A stretch of 64,000 nucleotides of DNA from an uncultured Porphyromonas sp. (GTDB lineage Bacteria > Bacteroidota > Bacteroidia > Bacteroidales > Porphyromonadaceae). Both the position numbers and the translations under genes were made by a program. Under the pieces are notes generated by a model. The model was not told the DNA's origin, ran no database searches, and saw only the letters and a program-made list of their open reading frames with translations. The stretch's first letter is position 1. Each line of letters starts with the position of its first letter. The DNA is taken from assembly GCF_905372525.1 (NCBI RefSeq), contig NZ_CAJPPN010000003.1, positions 1 to 64,000 on the forward strand. The letters run 5' to 3'. Shown in pieces: positions 27,798 to 36,194 of this stretch.

Positions 27798-29102
27798 TTA
27801 CTTAATTCTGTGTGGGGACTTCGAGATCTCGATCCCGATGATCTTGGGGCTACGTATGCCCGGCTTGAGCTCCCCTTGTAGGAGATATACCCGTCGCTGG
27901 TCGTATGCGATCGGGCTTGCTCCTGCTCTACCCAATAGGTCGGGCCGCATAGAGCCGATACTCCGCCAGCCTCCCATCTCAGGAGCATAGTAGTAGAGGT
28001 CGCTCGTGAACTGATACCAGGCTATGGGCTGTCTCATATAGGCAGACTGCGTCTGGGTGAGTTGGGCTACTTCCTCCCCAGATAACGTTTCTTTGTCGTG
28101 CTTTAGTCTACGTATACGTTCGATGGCAGGCTCGAAGATCTCTGTATGGACACCTCCAGTGGCGATGATCCCTCCGGCTACGGGGACGAAGTTGCCACCA
28201 GCCCAGTAGTCCCGACGCTTGGGTGAGGTCAGGGTGAGGTAATATGTGTGCCATCCTCCTCGTGGATCAGTGAGGGATAGGCTATGGATACCCTGGTGGA
28301 CACGAGCTGGGTGCTCAGCATCACCTAGTGTGAAGCCTCCACTGACATAGAGACTATCTCCTACCACTGAGGCGACGGGCTGGAGGTATCCGCCAGCCTC
28401 GGGGAGCTCTGCTAGGCACTTCCACCCACCCTCACTATGGCCTAGATCATAGACCCAGATCGTACCACTAGCGACTCCGTCCTGTATCCCACCGACAAGG
28501 TATAGACGCTGTCCGAAGACGGCTCCAGCAGCATTGTTAATCGTGAAGGGCAGGGGAGAGAGGGTGTCGGTTCGTAGTGCTCCATGTGTGTCTAGGGTGA
28601 GGCGATAGAAGCCCCGTTCGCTGCCGTCCGATGATTCTCCTCCAGCGATATAGAGGGTGTCTTGGGCTTGTAGACTGACCCCATAGGCCAGAGCCTTGGG
28701 GAGATGTCCTGCGCTTGCCCAGTCGATATGCCTGCCTCCTTGACGGGGTGTGCCCACGAAAGCTAGATCATAGTAAGCCTTCTTACCTCCTTCGGCAGCA
28801 GGCTTGTCGGGGAAGTTTGCTCCGCCTGCTAGCAGGAGCTTACCTCCCACTCGGCCAGCAAAGGCAGCTGACACTCCATGCTTGTCATAGGCTGGATGCC
28901 CTACGCTCCCCCCTACCTCATAGACCTCTATGTAGTCACTTGGACTGCAGGAACTCTTCTCTAGCTCATCTAGCTCGTCTAGCTCATGCTTCTCTCCCTC
29001 TTTGTGGGGGCGCATGTGCCCACTCCCTGTGCTGTGTACACCACAGGAGCTGCCTATGAACCCTAGGAGCAGTAGTGCTAGTCCCGCTATCTGATGCTTC
29101 AT
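27798..29102 (-). CDS. NanM-type cyclically permuted mutarotase lipoprotein (N-acetylneuraminate epimerase)
   Basis: The 434-residue product has a lipobox (IGSSC, Cys20) and a six-bladed Kelch-type propeller of the cyclically permuted mutarotase family; repeated GG-containing blades include LLLAGGANFPDKP, LYIAGGESSDG, LYLVGGIQDG and LYVSGGFTLG. NanM interconverts sialic acid anomers released by sialidase, at the cell surface or in the periplasm. Between the lipid anchor and the propeller is an acidic linker with repeated ELDELDELEKS. It lies between NanQ and the TlpA-like gene. Confidence 0.88.
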   Translation of the reverse strand: MKHQIAGLALLLLGFIGSSCGVHSTGSGHMRPHKEGEKHELDELDELEKSSCSPSDYIEVYEVGGSVGHPAYDKHGVSAAFAGRVGGKLLLAGGANFPDKPAAEGGKKAYYDLAFVGTPRQGGRHIDWASAGHLPKALAYGVSLQAQDTLYIAGGESSDGSERGFYRLTLDTHGALRTDTLSPLPFTINNAAGAVFGQRLYLVGGIQDGVASGTIWVYDLGHSEGGWKCLAELPEAGGYLQPVASVVGDSLYVSGGFTLGDAEHPARVHQGIHSLSLTDPRGGWHTYYLTLTSPKRRDYWAGGNFVPVAGGIIATGGVHTEIFEPAIERIRRLKHDKETLSGEEVAQLTQTQSAYMRQPIAWYQFTSDLYYYAPEMGGWRSIGSMRPDLLGRAGASPIAYDQRRVYLLQGELKPGIRSPKIIGIEISKSPHRIK

Positions 29103-29147
29103 CCTTCGTGTAGGGTATAGATCCTAGAGGGGGAGGAGGGGATTGTA

Positions 29148-29600
29148 CTACTTCACTCGTATCTTGATGATGAGCTTGCGGATCTTCTCACCCTGACCGA
29201 TCATCGGGGCATGGGCATCCTCGGGATATACGATGGCGAACTGGCCGGGAAGTAGATCCACGTAGCTGGTAGGGGTATCGTCGTAGAGGATGAAGTCCTT
29301 CTCGTGGTCAAAGGTGCCACGAGCCTTACGGCACTCGCTGGCCGGGAGCCATCCGATGCGCTCTCTCCCCTCGAGGAGCACGTGCACATCCAGATAGGTC
29401 TCGTGTACCTCTAGGGGTTGATCACTGGCTAGGGAGGTCGTAGGGTCGATATTGTTGATGAAGATGTCGTCCCCACGGAGCTCGATGCGCCCGAGCTCTG
29501 TGTGTAGTAGGTCGTGCTGCTTGATGTAGTCGAAGACTTCCTTGAAGTCGGGGTGTAGTGCCTCGTAGCGAGCACTGTCCTTTAGGGTGCCTAGTATCAT
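29148..29600 (-). CDS. YhcH/NanQ family protein
   Basis: The 150-residue protein fits the YhcH/YjgK/YiaL family (DUF386), a cupin-like fold. Motifs include MILGTLKDSARYE at the start, VHETYLDVHVLLEGRERIGW in the centre and FAIVYPEDAHAPMIG near the end, the last holding likely metal-binding His/Glu/Asp residues. In E. coli NanQ promotes sialic acid anomerisation, which fits its place between the transporter and NanM. Spacers to both neighbours are under 50 bp. Confidence 0.9.
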   Translation of the reverse strand: MILGTLKDSARYEALHPDFKEVFDYIKQHDLLHTELGRIELRGDDIFINNIDPTTSLASDQPLEVHETYLDVHVLLEGRERIGWLPASECRKARGTFDHEKDFILYDDTPTSYVDLLPGQFAIVYPEDAHAPMIGQGEKIRKLIIKIRVK

Positions 29601-29641
29601 CTCGTTGTCTATTACTATTAGTGTTGGGGCAGAGTATTGCG

Positions 29642-30892
29642 TTATTGCATGTTGTCGGCTGTGGGGCGTAGAACGAGTAGCTGGATGGCGAGTGCTACGA
29701 GGACAATCAGTCCGAGGAAGACAAAGCCTGAGTCAAGGTGACCTGCATCCTTCAGCTTCCCCAGAAGCTGGGTGACCATTGCCCCCGCGAAGACCCCGAT
29801 CATATTCATGAAGCCGTAGGCTGTGGCACGTAGACGTGCGGGGACGAACTGACAGAGGATAGGCATATTATTCGCATCAAACATCCCATATCCTACCCCG
29901 AAGAGTACCCCTGCTAGGACGATAAATACGATGCTATGCCCATAGCCCAGGAGGATCAGCGAGGGGATAGTCAGTGCCAGACCGATAGCCCCAGTGTAGA
30001 TGCGTCCCCGGAGGTTCGTCCGTACCCATCGGTCGGAGAGTGTGCCACCGATGAGTACCCCTACGAAGCTAGAGGCTGCGATGGTAATCGTGGAGAGTGG
30101 CCCAGCCTCGCTCATCTCGCGCCCCAAGCTCTCGGAGAAGAGGGTCGGGAGCCAGTTCTTCGTCGCCCAGCCAGGTAGGCTCGGTACGGCGAAGTAGATG
30201 AGGATAGCCCAAAAGGAGATATTACTGAAGAGCCACCCGAAGCCCTGGAGAAAGCTCCTAAGGGTGAAGCTCTGCACTCCACCCTTTGCTCCTTCGCTCC
30301 TATCCCCTCTCGGGAGTTCGTGCAGTAGTAGGATGAGGACTAGGGCATAGGCCATCCCCACCATACCGAAGATATAGAAGGTCGTATGCCAGCTGAAGGC
30401 CGAGGCAAGGGTAGCACCGAAGCCCCCGATAGCCTGCCCCATATAGAGACCCGTCATGTGTATCCCTACGGCGAGTGAGCGGCTCTTCCCCTCGTGGTAG
30501 TCGGCGATCAAGGAGAGCCCAGCAGGGATATAAAGTGCCTCGCTGATACCCATCAGAGCCCGTAGGACACGTAGCTGCTCCAGAGTCTCAGCCACACCCA
30601 TGAGGAAGGTCACTAGTGACCAGACGAAGATACTCCCTACGATGAGCCACTTGCGGTTCACCCTATCAGAGATAGCCCCAGCGAAGGGACTGACACATCC
30701 ATAGATCCAGAGGAAGATGGCCATGAGGATACCGAACTCCTCGGCACTCTGTAGCTCGGTGATGTCGATCGACATAGCATCCTTCATGGTGCTGAGCATC
30801 TGCCGATCCATATAGTTCAGTAGAGCCACGACCCAGAGTAGGGCGACGACGAGCCAAGGGTAGGCCGGTCTATTCCGTAGAGAGCTAAGCAT
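29642..30892 (-). CDS. MFS transporter, probably for sialic acid
   Basis: The 416-residue integral membrane protein has about 12 hydrophobic segments and the MFS motif GAISDRVNRKWLI after helix 2, with GGTLSDRWVRTNLRGR at the equivalent place in the second half. It resembles the anion:cation symporter/sialic acid porter groups. Its place upstream of nanQ and nanM makes N-acetylneuraminate the best substrate guess; another organic anion cannot be excluded. It is the first gene of the likely nan operon. A TATCTTTG box lies 72 bp upstream. Confidence 0.85.
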   Translation of the reverse strand: MLSSLRNRPAYPWLVVALLWVVALLNYMDRQMLSTMKDAMSIDITELQSAEEFGILMAIFLWIYGCVSPFAGAISDRVNRKWLIVGSIFVWSLVTFLMGVAETLEQLRVLRALMGISEALYIPAGLSLIADYHEGKSRSLAVGIHMTGLYMGQAIGGFGATLASAFSWHTTFYIFGMVGMAYALVLILLLHELPRGDRSEGAKGGVQSFTLRSFLQGFGWLFSNISFWAILIYFAVPSLPGWATKNWLPTLFSESLGREMSEAGPLSTITIAASSFVGVLIGGTLSDRWVRTNLRGRIYTGAIGLALTIPSLILLGYGHSIVFIVLAGVLFGVGYGMFDANNMPILCQFVPARLRATAYGFMNMIGVFAGAMVTQLLGKLKDAGHLDSGFVFLGLIVLVALAIQLLVLRPTADNMQ

Positions 30893-30963
30893 ACGTCTGT
30901 GTAGCGTAATATTAGGGCATTATATATGTACTGCGTAGTATATACGTCGGGTGTATGTATCCG

Positions 30964-30971
30964 CAAAGATA
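30964..30971 (-). promoter_or_regulatory. Putative -7 box of nan operon
   Basis: TATCTTTG on the minus strand, 72 bp upstream of the transporter ATG; exact TAnnTTTG match. Confidence 0.55.
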
Positions 30972-31171
30972 GAAACTTTGCTTCATCCTGCCTAGCTGAC
31001 GACGGGGCTAATGCCTGAAACTTCGGGAGACCGAGCCAGAGAGTCCCGTACGCTCCTCCGTGCGAGACTTGTCGGGGCGATTAGGTCGCCCCACCCATGT
31101 GGGGATGTGGGGAGATACCCCTCAACAGCCTTGGCTATTGAGGGTATCCCATACGCCCCAAGATGAGTATA

Positions 31172-31240
31172 CCGAGAGCGCACCTGCGCTCCTATAATGA
31201 ACGCTTCCGTCACCTATGTAAGGTGATGAGGACGCTCTTA
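31172..31240. repeat. Hairpin repeat family 2, single unit
   Basis: Shares the CCGAGAGCGC, GAACGC and CGCTCTTAC blocks with 48279-48345, but its hairpin core reads TCACCT-ATGTA-AGGTGA, the inverse of the core in the other units. Confidence 0.8.
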
Positions 31241-31272
31241 CCGAGAGCGCATAGGCGCTCTCGGTAAGAGCG
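31233..31272. repeat. Perfect 18-bp inverted repeat
   Basis: CGCTCTTACCGAGAGCGC (31233-31250) and its exact complement (31255-31272) are separated by ATAG. It would form a very stable hairpin or cruciform overlapping the end of the family 2 unit. No gene ends nearby, so it is not an ordinary terminator. Confidence 0.85.
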
Positions 31273-31700
31273 TTTCAGACCTCTCGGCGTGCCTGATACA
31301 GAGCTGGTTATCTAGGGGTTGTTTGGTCGGCTTATCCCACTGGGGCGGAGAGCGGTATGCCTCCCCTGGTTATCCTCCTATACCATAATAATAGGTACGC
31401 GTGTGCGGGGAAGACTATGAAGAGGAGGGAGCGAAGCCCATGCCCAAGCTCCGAGGTATAGGAGGAATGATATGCCTCGGGGGACTCGGGTAGTGCTATC
31501 GTGATGTCCTATGAGGTGGTCTACCCGAGGAGACTAGGAGGCGAGGAATAGCTAATGTGGGGATGTACCGAGTCCGGTGGCTGACTATAGAGCCCTCTAG
31601 TAGCCTTGGGAGGAGGGGACTGAGTGCAAAGGACTTTGGGTGATTGTTCGTATCTTCGGGCGACAATTCGTATGTATCACTGTACATTATTGATAGAGTA

Positions 31701-32823
31701 ATGATAACGACAGACCAGTTAGGAGACCTACTGGAGCGCAAGTCTGCGCTGGGGAGGTACCTTTGACATCGATAGCCGACGTATCCAATTAGAGGAGGAG
31801 GAGCTCCGTACGGCAGACCCCTCCTTCTGGGAAGATAGAGCACGTGCCGAGGCACAGATGCGCAAGGTCAAGGATCTACGTAAATGGATCAACTACTATG
31901 ACGAGATCGATCGGCTGACCGAGGAGGTGAGCCTTGCTCTGGAGTACTTCAGGGAAGGGATCACCAGCGAGGAAGAGGTTGATGAGGCCTATGCCCGAGC
32001 CCGTGCCCTACTAGAGGAGGTGGAGCTGAAGAATATGCTCCGTGCCGAGGAGGATAGCCTAGGTGCCGTCCTCAAGATCAATGCAGGCGCAGGCGGTACC
32101 GAGAGCCAAGACTGGGCCTCCATGCTCGCTCGTATGTATGCCCGCTGGTGCGATAGGCAGGGCTACAAGACCACCATCACCAACTGGCAGGACGGCGAAG
32201 AGGCGGGGATCAAGACGATGACCATGCAGGTCGAGGGGGATCAGGCCTATGGCTTCCTCAAGAGCGAGACCGGGGTACACCGCCTCGTCCGTATCTCACC
32301 CTACAATGCCCAGGGCAAGCGCATGACCAGCTTTGCCTCCGTCTTTGTCGTCCCCCTCGTAGATGATACGATCGAGGTAGAGGTCAATCCTGCCGACATC
32401 AGCTGGGATACCTTCCGCTCTAGTGGCGCTGGCGGGCAGAACGTCAATAAGGTCGAGACCGGTGTGCGTCTGCGCTACCGCTACCGAGACCCCGAGACGG
32501 GGGCTGAGGAGGAGATCATTATCGAGAATACCGAGACTCGCTCCCAGACCGATAACCGTGAGAACGCGATGCGCCTCCTTCGTTCCCAGCTCTACGACAA
32601 GGAGCTCGAGCGTCGCCGTCGAGCTCAGGCCGAGGTCGAGGCAGGAAAGAAGAAGATTGAGTGGGGAGCCCAGATCCGTAGCTACGTCTTCGATGACCGC
32701 CGAGTGAAGGATCATCGTACCGGCTACCAGACCTCCAACGTCGGGGCTGTGATGGATGGCGAGATCGATGAGTTCATCAAGGCCTACCTGATGGGGAATG
32801 CTGAGGCGGAAGACCCCTCCTAG
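31701..32823 (+). CDS. Peptide chain release factor 2 (programmed +1 frameshift)
   Basis: The gene is read as 31701-31763 joined to 31765-32823, giving 373 residues. The first 21 codons from ATG 31701 end with Arg-Tyr-Leu and an in-frame TGA at 31764-31766. Skipping one base continues with Asp-Ile-Asp and the full release-factor body. RF2 decodes UAA and UGA, so low RF2 favours frameshifting and restores its own level. The GGQ motif is intact ([16 protein letters not shown]), as are GGTESQDWA and HRLVRISPYNAQGKRMTSFAS. A frame starting only at 31858 would miss the N-terminal domain. Confidence 0.95.
31751..31766 (+). promoter_or_regulatory. prfB programmed frameshift signal
   Basis: GGGGAGG Shine-Dalgarno-like stretch, then TAC CTT TGA C, the same order as the E. 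coli AGGGGG-TAT-CTT-TGA-C signal. The slip is CTT to TTT, and the TGA is followed by C, a poor termination context. Confidence 0.93.
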
Positions 32824-33001
32824 AGATTCCCGTATTCCCAGCGCTATGCACAGCGAGCCCACGGCACACCCCCGAGGATACGAGGACGTGCTGTGGAGCT
32901 CCTCCCCTCGGGTATAGTTATTGTGTGGAGCTCTCTATAGAGTGTGAGGGAGAGGCTATCGTGTGATCTGGTACCGCCTTGGTGTAGAGGAGCTAATTCA
33001 C

Positions 33002-33009
33002 TACATTTG
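33002..33009 (+). promoter_or_regulatory. Putative -7 box of rex
   Basis: TACATTTG matches TAnnTTTG and lies 37 bp upstream of ATG 33047; it argues against the longer frame from 32963. Confidence 0.55.
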
Positions 33010-33046
33010 TGTAGAACAATCTACTAGACTCCAAGTAACAACGAAC

Positions 33047-33727
33047 ATGAGTAAGAAGAAAGAGATAGGAGATAAGATGCGCACGATCCCCGAGCCTACG
33101 CTACGTCGCTTGCCCTGGTATCTCTCCTTCGTCCAGCTCCTGAAGACAGAGGGCCATGAGTATGTCTCCTCGACCCGCATAGCCCAGGGGGTAGGGGTGG
33201 ATGCCGCCCTCGTGGCTAAGGATCTATCCTACGTCCAGCTCCAGGGGCGTACTCGTGTAGGCTATGAGACAGCCGCACTGATAGAGTATCTGGAGGAGTT
33301 CCTCGGCTTCACAAAGCAGCATCGTGCCTTCCTAATCGGAGTCGGGAGTCTAGGTTCGGGGCTCCTTGCAGATAAGGGGCTTCGGCAGTTTGGTCTCGAG
33401 GTATTGGCCGGCTTCGATGTCGCCGAGGAGATCATAGGCACCGAGGTAGCCGGGGTACCCGTGTATCATATCGATGAGCTTGCCTCTCGTATCCAGGCCG
33501 AGGAGGTACAGATCGCTATCCTCACTGTCCCCGTCCTACAGGCACAGCTGATGACGGATCGTCTGGTGCGGGCTGGGATACGTGCACTATGGAACTTCAC
33601 CCCCTTCCGTATCCAGACCCCACCCAATGTCGTCGTACAGAATACCTCTATGTACGCTCACCTCGCTCTGATGTTTACCCGCATGAAGGCTACGCAGGAG
33701 CGACTACAAGAGGGGAGGAAGGTATGA
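33047..33727 (+). CDS. Redox-sensing transcriptional repressor Rex
   Basis: From ATG 33047 (MSKKKEIGDKMRTIPEPTLR) the protein has 226 residues. The N-terminal winged helix (about 10-85) contains IPEPTLRRLPWYLSFVQLL and VSSTRIAQGVGVDAALVAKDL. The Rossmann domain has FLIGVGSLGSGLL. A C-terminal helix completes the dimer fold. Rex releases DNA when NADH/NAD+ rises and typically controls fermentation and anaerobic respiration genes. A candidate target is its own promoter, but I see no convincing full Rex operator. The stop overlaps the next start (ATGA), so rex and the FAA-hydrolase gene are translationally coupled. Confidence 0.93.
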   Translation: MSKKKEIGDKMRTIPEPTLRRLPWYLSFVQLLKTEGHEYVSSTRIAQGVGVDAALVAKDLSYVQLQGRTRVGYETAALIEYLEEFLGFTKQHRAFLIGVGSLGSGLLADKGLRQFGLEVLAGFDVAEEIIGTEVAGVPVYHIDELASRIQAEEVQIAILTVPVLQAQLMTDRLVRAGIRALWNFTPFRIQTPPNVVVQNTSMYAHLALMFTRMKATQERLQEGRKV

Positions 33728-34356
33728 AGATCCTAGGTGTCTGCTTCAACTATCCTACACACCGAGACGAGGCTCAGAGCCTAGGCCTAGGTGTACAGAG
33801 CCCGCCTCATGCCGAGCCGGTATTCTTCCACAAGGGGGATTCGCTTCTCCGTCCCAATACTCCTTTCTTCCTCCCCGATATGGGTTCGTCGGTGGAGTAT
33901 GAGGCTGAGCTAGTCGTACAGATCAGTCGTGTAGGAAAGCGGATCGCTGAGCGGTTTGCACACCGCTACTACAACTATATTACGCTGGGGATAGACTTCA
34001 CCGCCCGAGATCTACAACGGAGGGCTATAGCAGAGGGGCACCCTTGGCTCTCGGCGAAGGTCTTCGACGGCTCTGCGGTGGTCGGTACCTGGCTCTCCAA
34101 GGAAGAGCTAGGCTATCCTGAGTGTCCGATACCCTTTCGCCTGGATGTCGATGGAGTGACGAGACAGAGTGCCACCTCCTCAGAAATGATCCATGGGATA
34201 GATAGCCTGATCTCCCATATCAGCCGACACCAGACCCTTCGTATGGGAGACCTTATCTTCACGGGGACACCCGCGGGGGTGGGTGCGGTGGAGATAGGAC
34301 AGCTCCTGGAAGGCTATATCGGAGAGCGAAGAGTCCTACACCTACCCATCAAGTGA
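33724..34356 (+). CDS. Fumarylacetoacetate-hydrolase family protein
   Basis: The 210-residue protein begins at the ATG overlapping the rex stop; a longer frame from 33589 lies inside rex and is not homologous. FAH-fold motifs are EYEAELVVQISRVGKRI, GIDFTARDLQ with HPWLSAKVFDGSAVVG, and the C-terminal IFTGTPAGVGAVE. Members hydrolyse or decarboxylate 2-oxo acids such as acylpyruvates or oxaloacetate; the substrate here is not determinable. Coupling to rex suggests a link to central metabolism, by inference. Confidence 0.9.
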   Translation: MKILGVCFNYPTHRDEAQSLGLGVQSPPHAEPVFFHKGDSLLRPNTPFFLPDMGSSVEYEAELVVQISRVGKRIAERFAHRYYNYITLGIDFTARDLQRRAIAEGHPWLSAKVFDGSAVVGTWLSKEELGYPECPIPFRLDVDGVTRQSATSSEMIHGIDSLISHISRHQTLRMGDLIFTGTPAGVGAVEIGQLLEGYIGERRVLHLPIK

Positions 34357-34434
34357 GCTCATATACCTACCTCAAGGATACAACGATAGGATACAACGAA
34401 ACCCAATACATTCACTAACTCATACTCAAGACAC

Positions 34435-35178
34435 ATGAAACGAAGCACTTTACTTCTGCTCCTACTCACCCTCACCACGAGCAGCCTTATGGCACAACGC
34501 AAGGTAACCTTCGCTGTCGATGCTGGGGTGGACTACTCTTCTTTCTTGATGAATACTCCTGGTAAGGAGAAGGCACGTACACCATTATGCCTCTCCCCTT
34601 CTCTGACGGGACGTATTGATCTGAAGCTAGGGAACAGTGGCTACTATCTGTCGTCAGGTCTATCCTACTATGCCCCTAGATCAAGTCAAGACCTAAGTAT
34701 TGATCAGGCCGCAACACTAAAGAAGGCTGGTCTAAACATCGACCTAAGTCGTCTAGCGGCAATCGAGGAAAGGATGACGACTCACTATCTATCCATCCCC
34801 CTGCTATTCGGCAATAGGGCAGCACTATCAGAGGACGGTAAGTTCAGCCTTGCATGTGAGCTTGGCTGCCGCTTCTCCATAGGTCTGGGAGGATCACTGA
34901 GCTACACTCTGTATGAAGGCAATCGGAATAAGTTCGGAGAAGCAAGTGTCCCCATCTTCTCCTCTGGGACGAATGGATCGTCTGGATCTGGTCGAGGCAA
35001 TGGCTCCACTCTCTTCCTCCCCGTAAATATTGCAGCTCATGGTGGTCTTAGGGCGGAGTATAGTCGCTACTACCTACGCATAGGCGTGGATCATGGACTA
35101 ACAAGGGTCAATAGTTACCCTGAAGGAAGTCGAGTAACTATCCTCAGCCTATCCACGACTCTAGGTGTTCGCTTCTAA
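34435..35178 (+). CDS. Outer-membrane beta-barrel protein (porin-like, small)
   Basis: The 247-residue protein has a signal peptide (about 1-21, ending LMAQ) and an eight-strand-type barrel pattern (for example GYYLSSGLSYYAP, YYLRIGVDHGL, and a terminal LSTTLGVRF ending in Phe). Specific function is unknown; it fits the broad OMP_b-brl_2/PorT-like class of Bacteroidota. A Gly/Ser-rich loop (about 182-195) may be an extracellular loop. A strong terminator follows at 35260-35304. Confidence 0.8.
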   Translation: MKRSTLLLLLLTLTTSSLMAQRKVTFAVDAGVDYSSFLMNTPGKEKARTPLCLSPSLTGRIDLKLGNSGYYLSSGLSYYAPRSSQDLSIDQAATLKKAGLNIDLSRLAAIEERMTTHYLSIPLLFGNRAALSEDGKFSLACELGCRFSIGLGGSLSYTLYEGNRNKFGEASVPIFSSGTNGSSGSGRGNGSTLFLPVNIAAHGGLRAEYSRYYLRIGVDHGLTRVNSYPEGSRVTILSLSTTLGVRF

Positions 35179-35259
35179 GCCACCTGAGGTAGTCCAGACG
35201 ATATCTATCCCCTAGCACCTAAGTATACGAAGCACCGTATATCTAGCGTTATCTCCCGT

Positions 35260-35304
35260 AGAGCCCGCACCATGACACCTATGTAGCGTCATGGTGTGGG
35301 CTCT
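35260..35304 (+). terminator. Terminator after first small barrel gene
   Basis: A 17-bp stem from AGAGCCCGCACCATGAC (35260-35276) to 35288-35304, with one G-U pair, followed by a T-rich run. Confidence 0.75.
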
Positions 35305-35339
35305 CCTATTTACTTTACTTAGTGATCAGCCCAAGAATA

Positions 35340-36053
35340 ATGTATAAGCTACCCCTACGCCTCCTCCTCATCGCTCTATTAGCCTCGTCCCCAGCTATCG
35401 CACAGTCCTATCCACTACGTATCGGAGCAGAGGTCGGGGGGACATCCTCCAACCTACGGGTCTCCTCGGGAAGGAGTACCGGGGGGCTCCAGCCAAGCTA
35501 TGGAATACGCCTAGGGGTGGGAGCAGAGCTCTCTCTCGGACTCCTTAGCTATCTGTCCGCTGGTATTTACTACCAAGGGCAGGGCGCACAAAACGACCTG
35601 ACACTAGCCAATGCCCGCCCCATGGGCTACCCCTCGGACGCTGGTGTAGGCAGGGAACAGCTCGATCTACGCTACGTCAATATCCCCGTTGCCTATGGCC
35701 TTCGTCTAGCTGTCCCCGGCCTAGGCGTTGCCCTAAGTGGGGAGGCTGGGCTCTCGTACTCTATCGGGATGACCTCACGCTATCACTACCTAGCGGGGGG
35801 AGCTAAGGGGCAGGAGGTCGAGTATCGGGTCTTCGAGGACGAGGAGTACCAGACGGGCAACAATACTCCCAGCGGGGAGCGACTCCAGTTTAAGAAGAAT
35901 GACCTAGCTCTCCATCTAGCAGCTAAGCTGGAGCTCCAGAATATATACCTGCGCATCGGGGTAGAGCAAGGCCTGCGGAGTGCCACAAGGCAGGCTCCCT
36001 ATGGGATGAAGAATACCACTAGTTGGTTCACTCTAGGCATACGCCTCCTCTAG
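35340..36053 (+). CDS. Outer-membrane beta-barrel protein, second small barrel
   Basis: From ATG 35340 (MYKLPLRLLLIALLAS) the product has 237 residues; the frame also opens at a GTG at 35322 but ATG gives the cleaner signal peptide ending AIAQ. It shares layout and the C-terminal IYLRIGVEQGL/YYLRIGVDHGL block with the preceding protein, so the two are likely distant paralogues. A Pro/Ala-free, Gly-rich strand pattern suggests a small barrel. Ligand unknown. Confidence 0.8.
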   Translation: MYKLPLRLLLIALLASSPAIAQSYPLRIGAEVGGTSSNLRVSSGRSTGGLQPSYGIRLGVGAELSLGLLSYLSAGIYYQGQGAQNDLTLANARPMGYPSDAGVGREQLDLRYVNIPVAYGLRLAVPGLGVALSGEAGLSYSIGMTSRYHYLAGGAKGQEVEYRVFEDEEYQTGNNTPSGERLQFKKNDLALHLAAKLELQNIYLRIGVEQGLRSATRQAPYGMKNTTSWFTLGIRLL

Positions 36054-36105
36054 CTACCGCCTTAGCAAGGGCAAGCACTAGCCCGAGAGGATAGGAGATG
36101 AAATA

Positions 36106-36157
36106 AAGAAAGGACGTGGCTCCCTCGGTGTGACCGAGTGGAGCTACGTCCTTTCTT
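36106..36157. terminator. Bidirectional terminator
   Basis: AAGAAAGGACGTGGCTCC (36106-36123) pairs with 36140-36157 with minor mismatches; an inner CTCGG/CCGAG pair closes the loop. It lies between convergent genes. Confidence 0.8.
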
Positions 36158-36194
36158 GTGCTGGGGTAGGTAGATGTCTATCCCAGGATAATAC

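Larger units (their letters stand above)
30893..31700. other. Repeat-rich divergent region before prfB
   Basis: About 800 bp without a gene. It contains the nan -7 box, a hairpin family 2 unit (31172-31240), a perfect inverted repeat (31233-31272), a long-range inverted repeat CCTCCTATACC/GGTATAGGAGG (31374-31384 and 31455-31465) and a CTCGGGTAG/CTACCCGAG hairpin (31485-31493 and 31521-31529). A structured leader or small RNA is possible but unproven. Confidence 0.5.

Noticed and set aside
32296..32862. 188-codon minus-strand open frame inside prfB
   Set aside because: Antisense to the RF2 body; explained by codon bias of the true gene.
33007..33019. Rex operator at its own promoter
   Set aside because: TTGTGTAGAACAA has partial dyad symmetry but lacks the wider TTGTG-N6-CACAA form; too weak to call.
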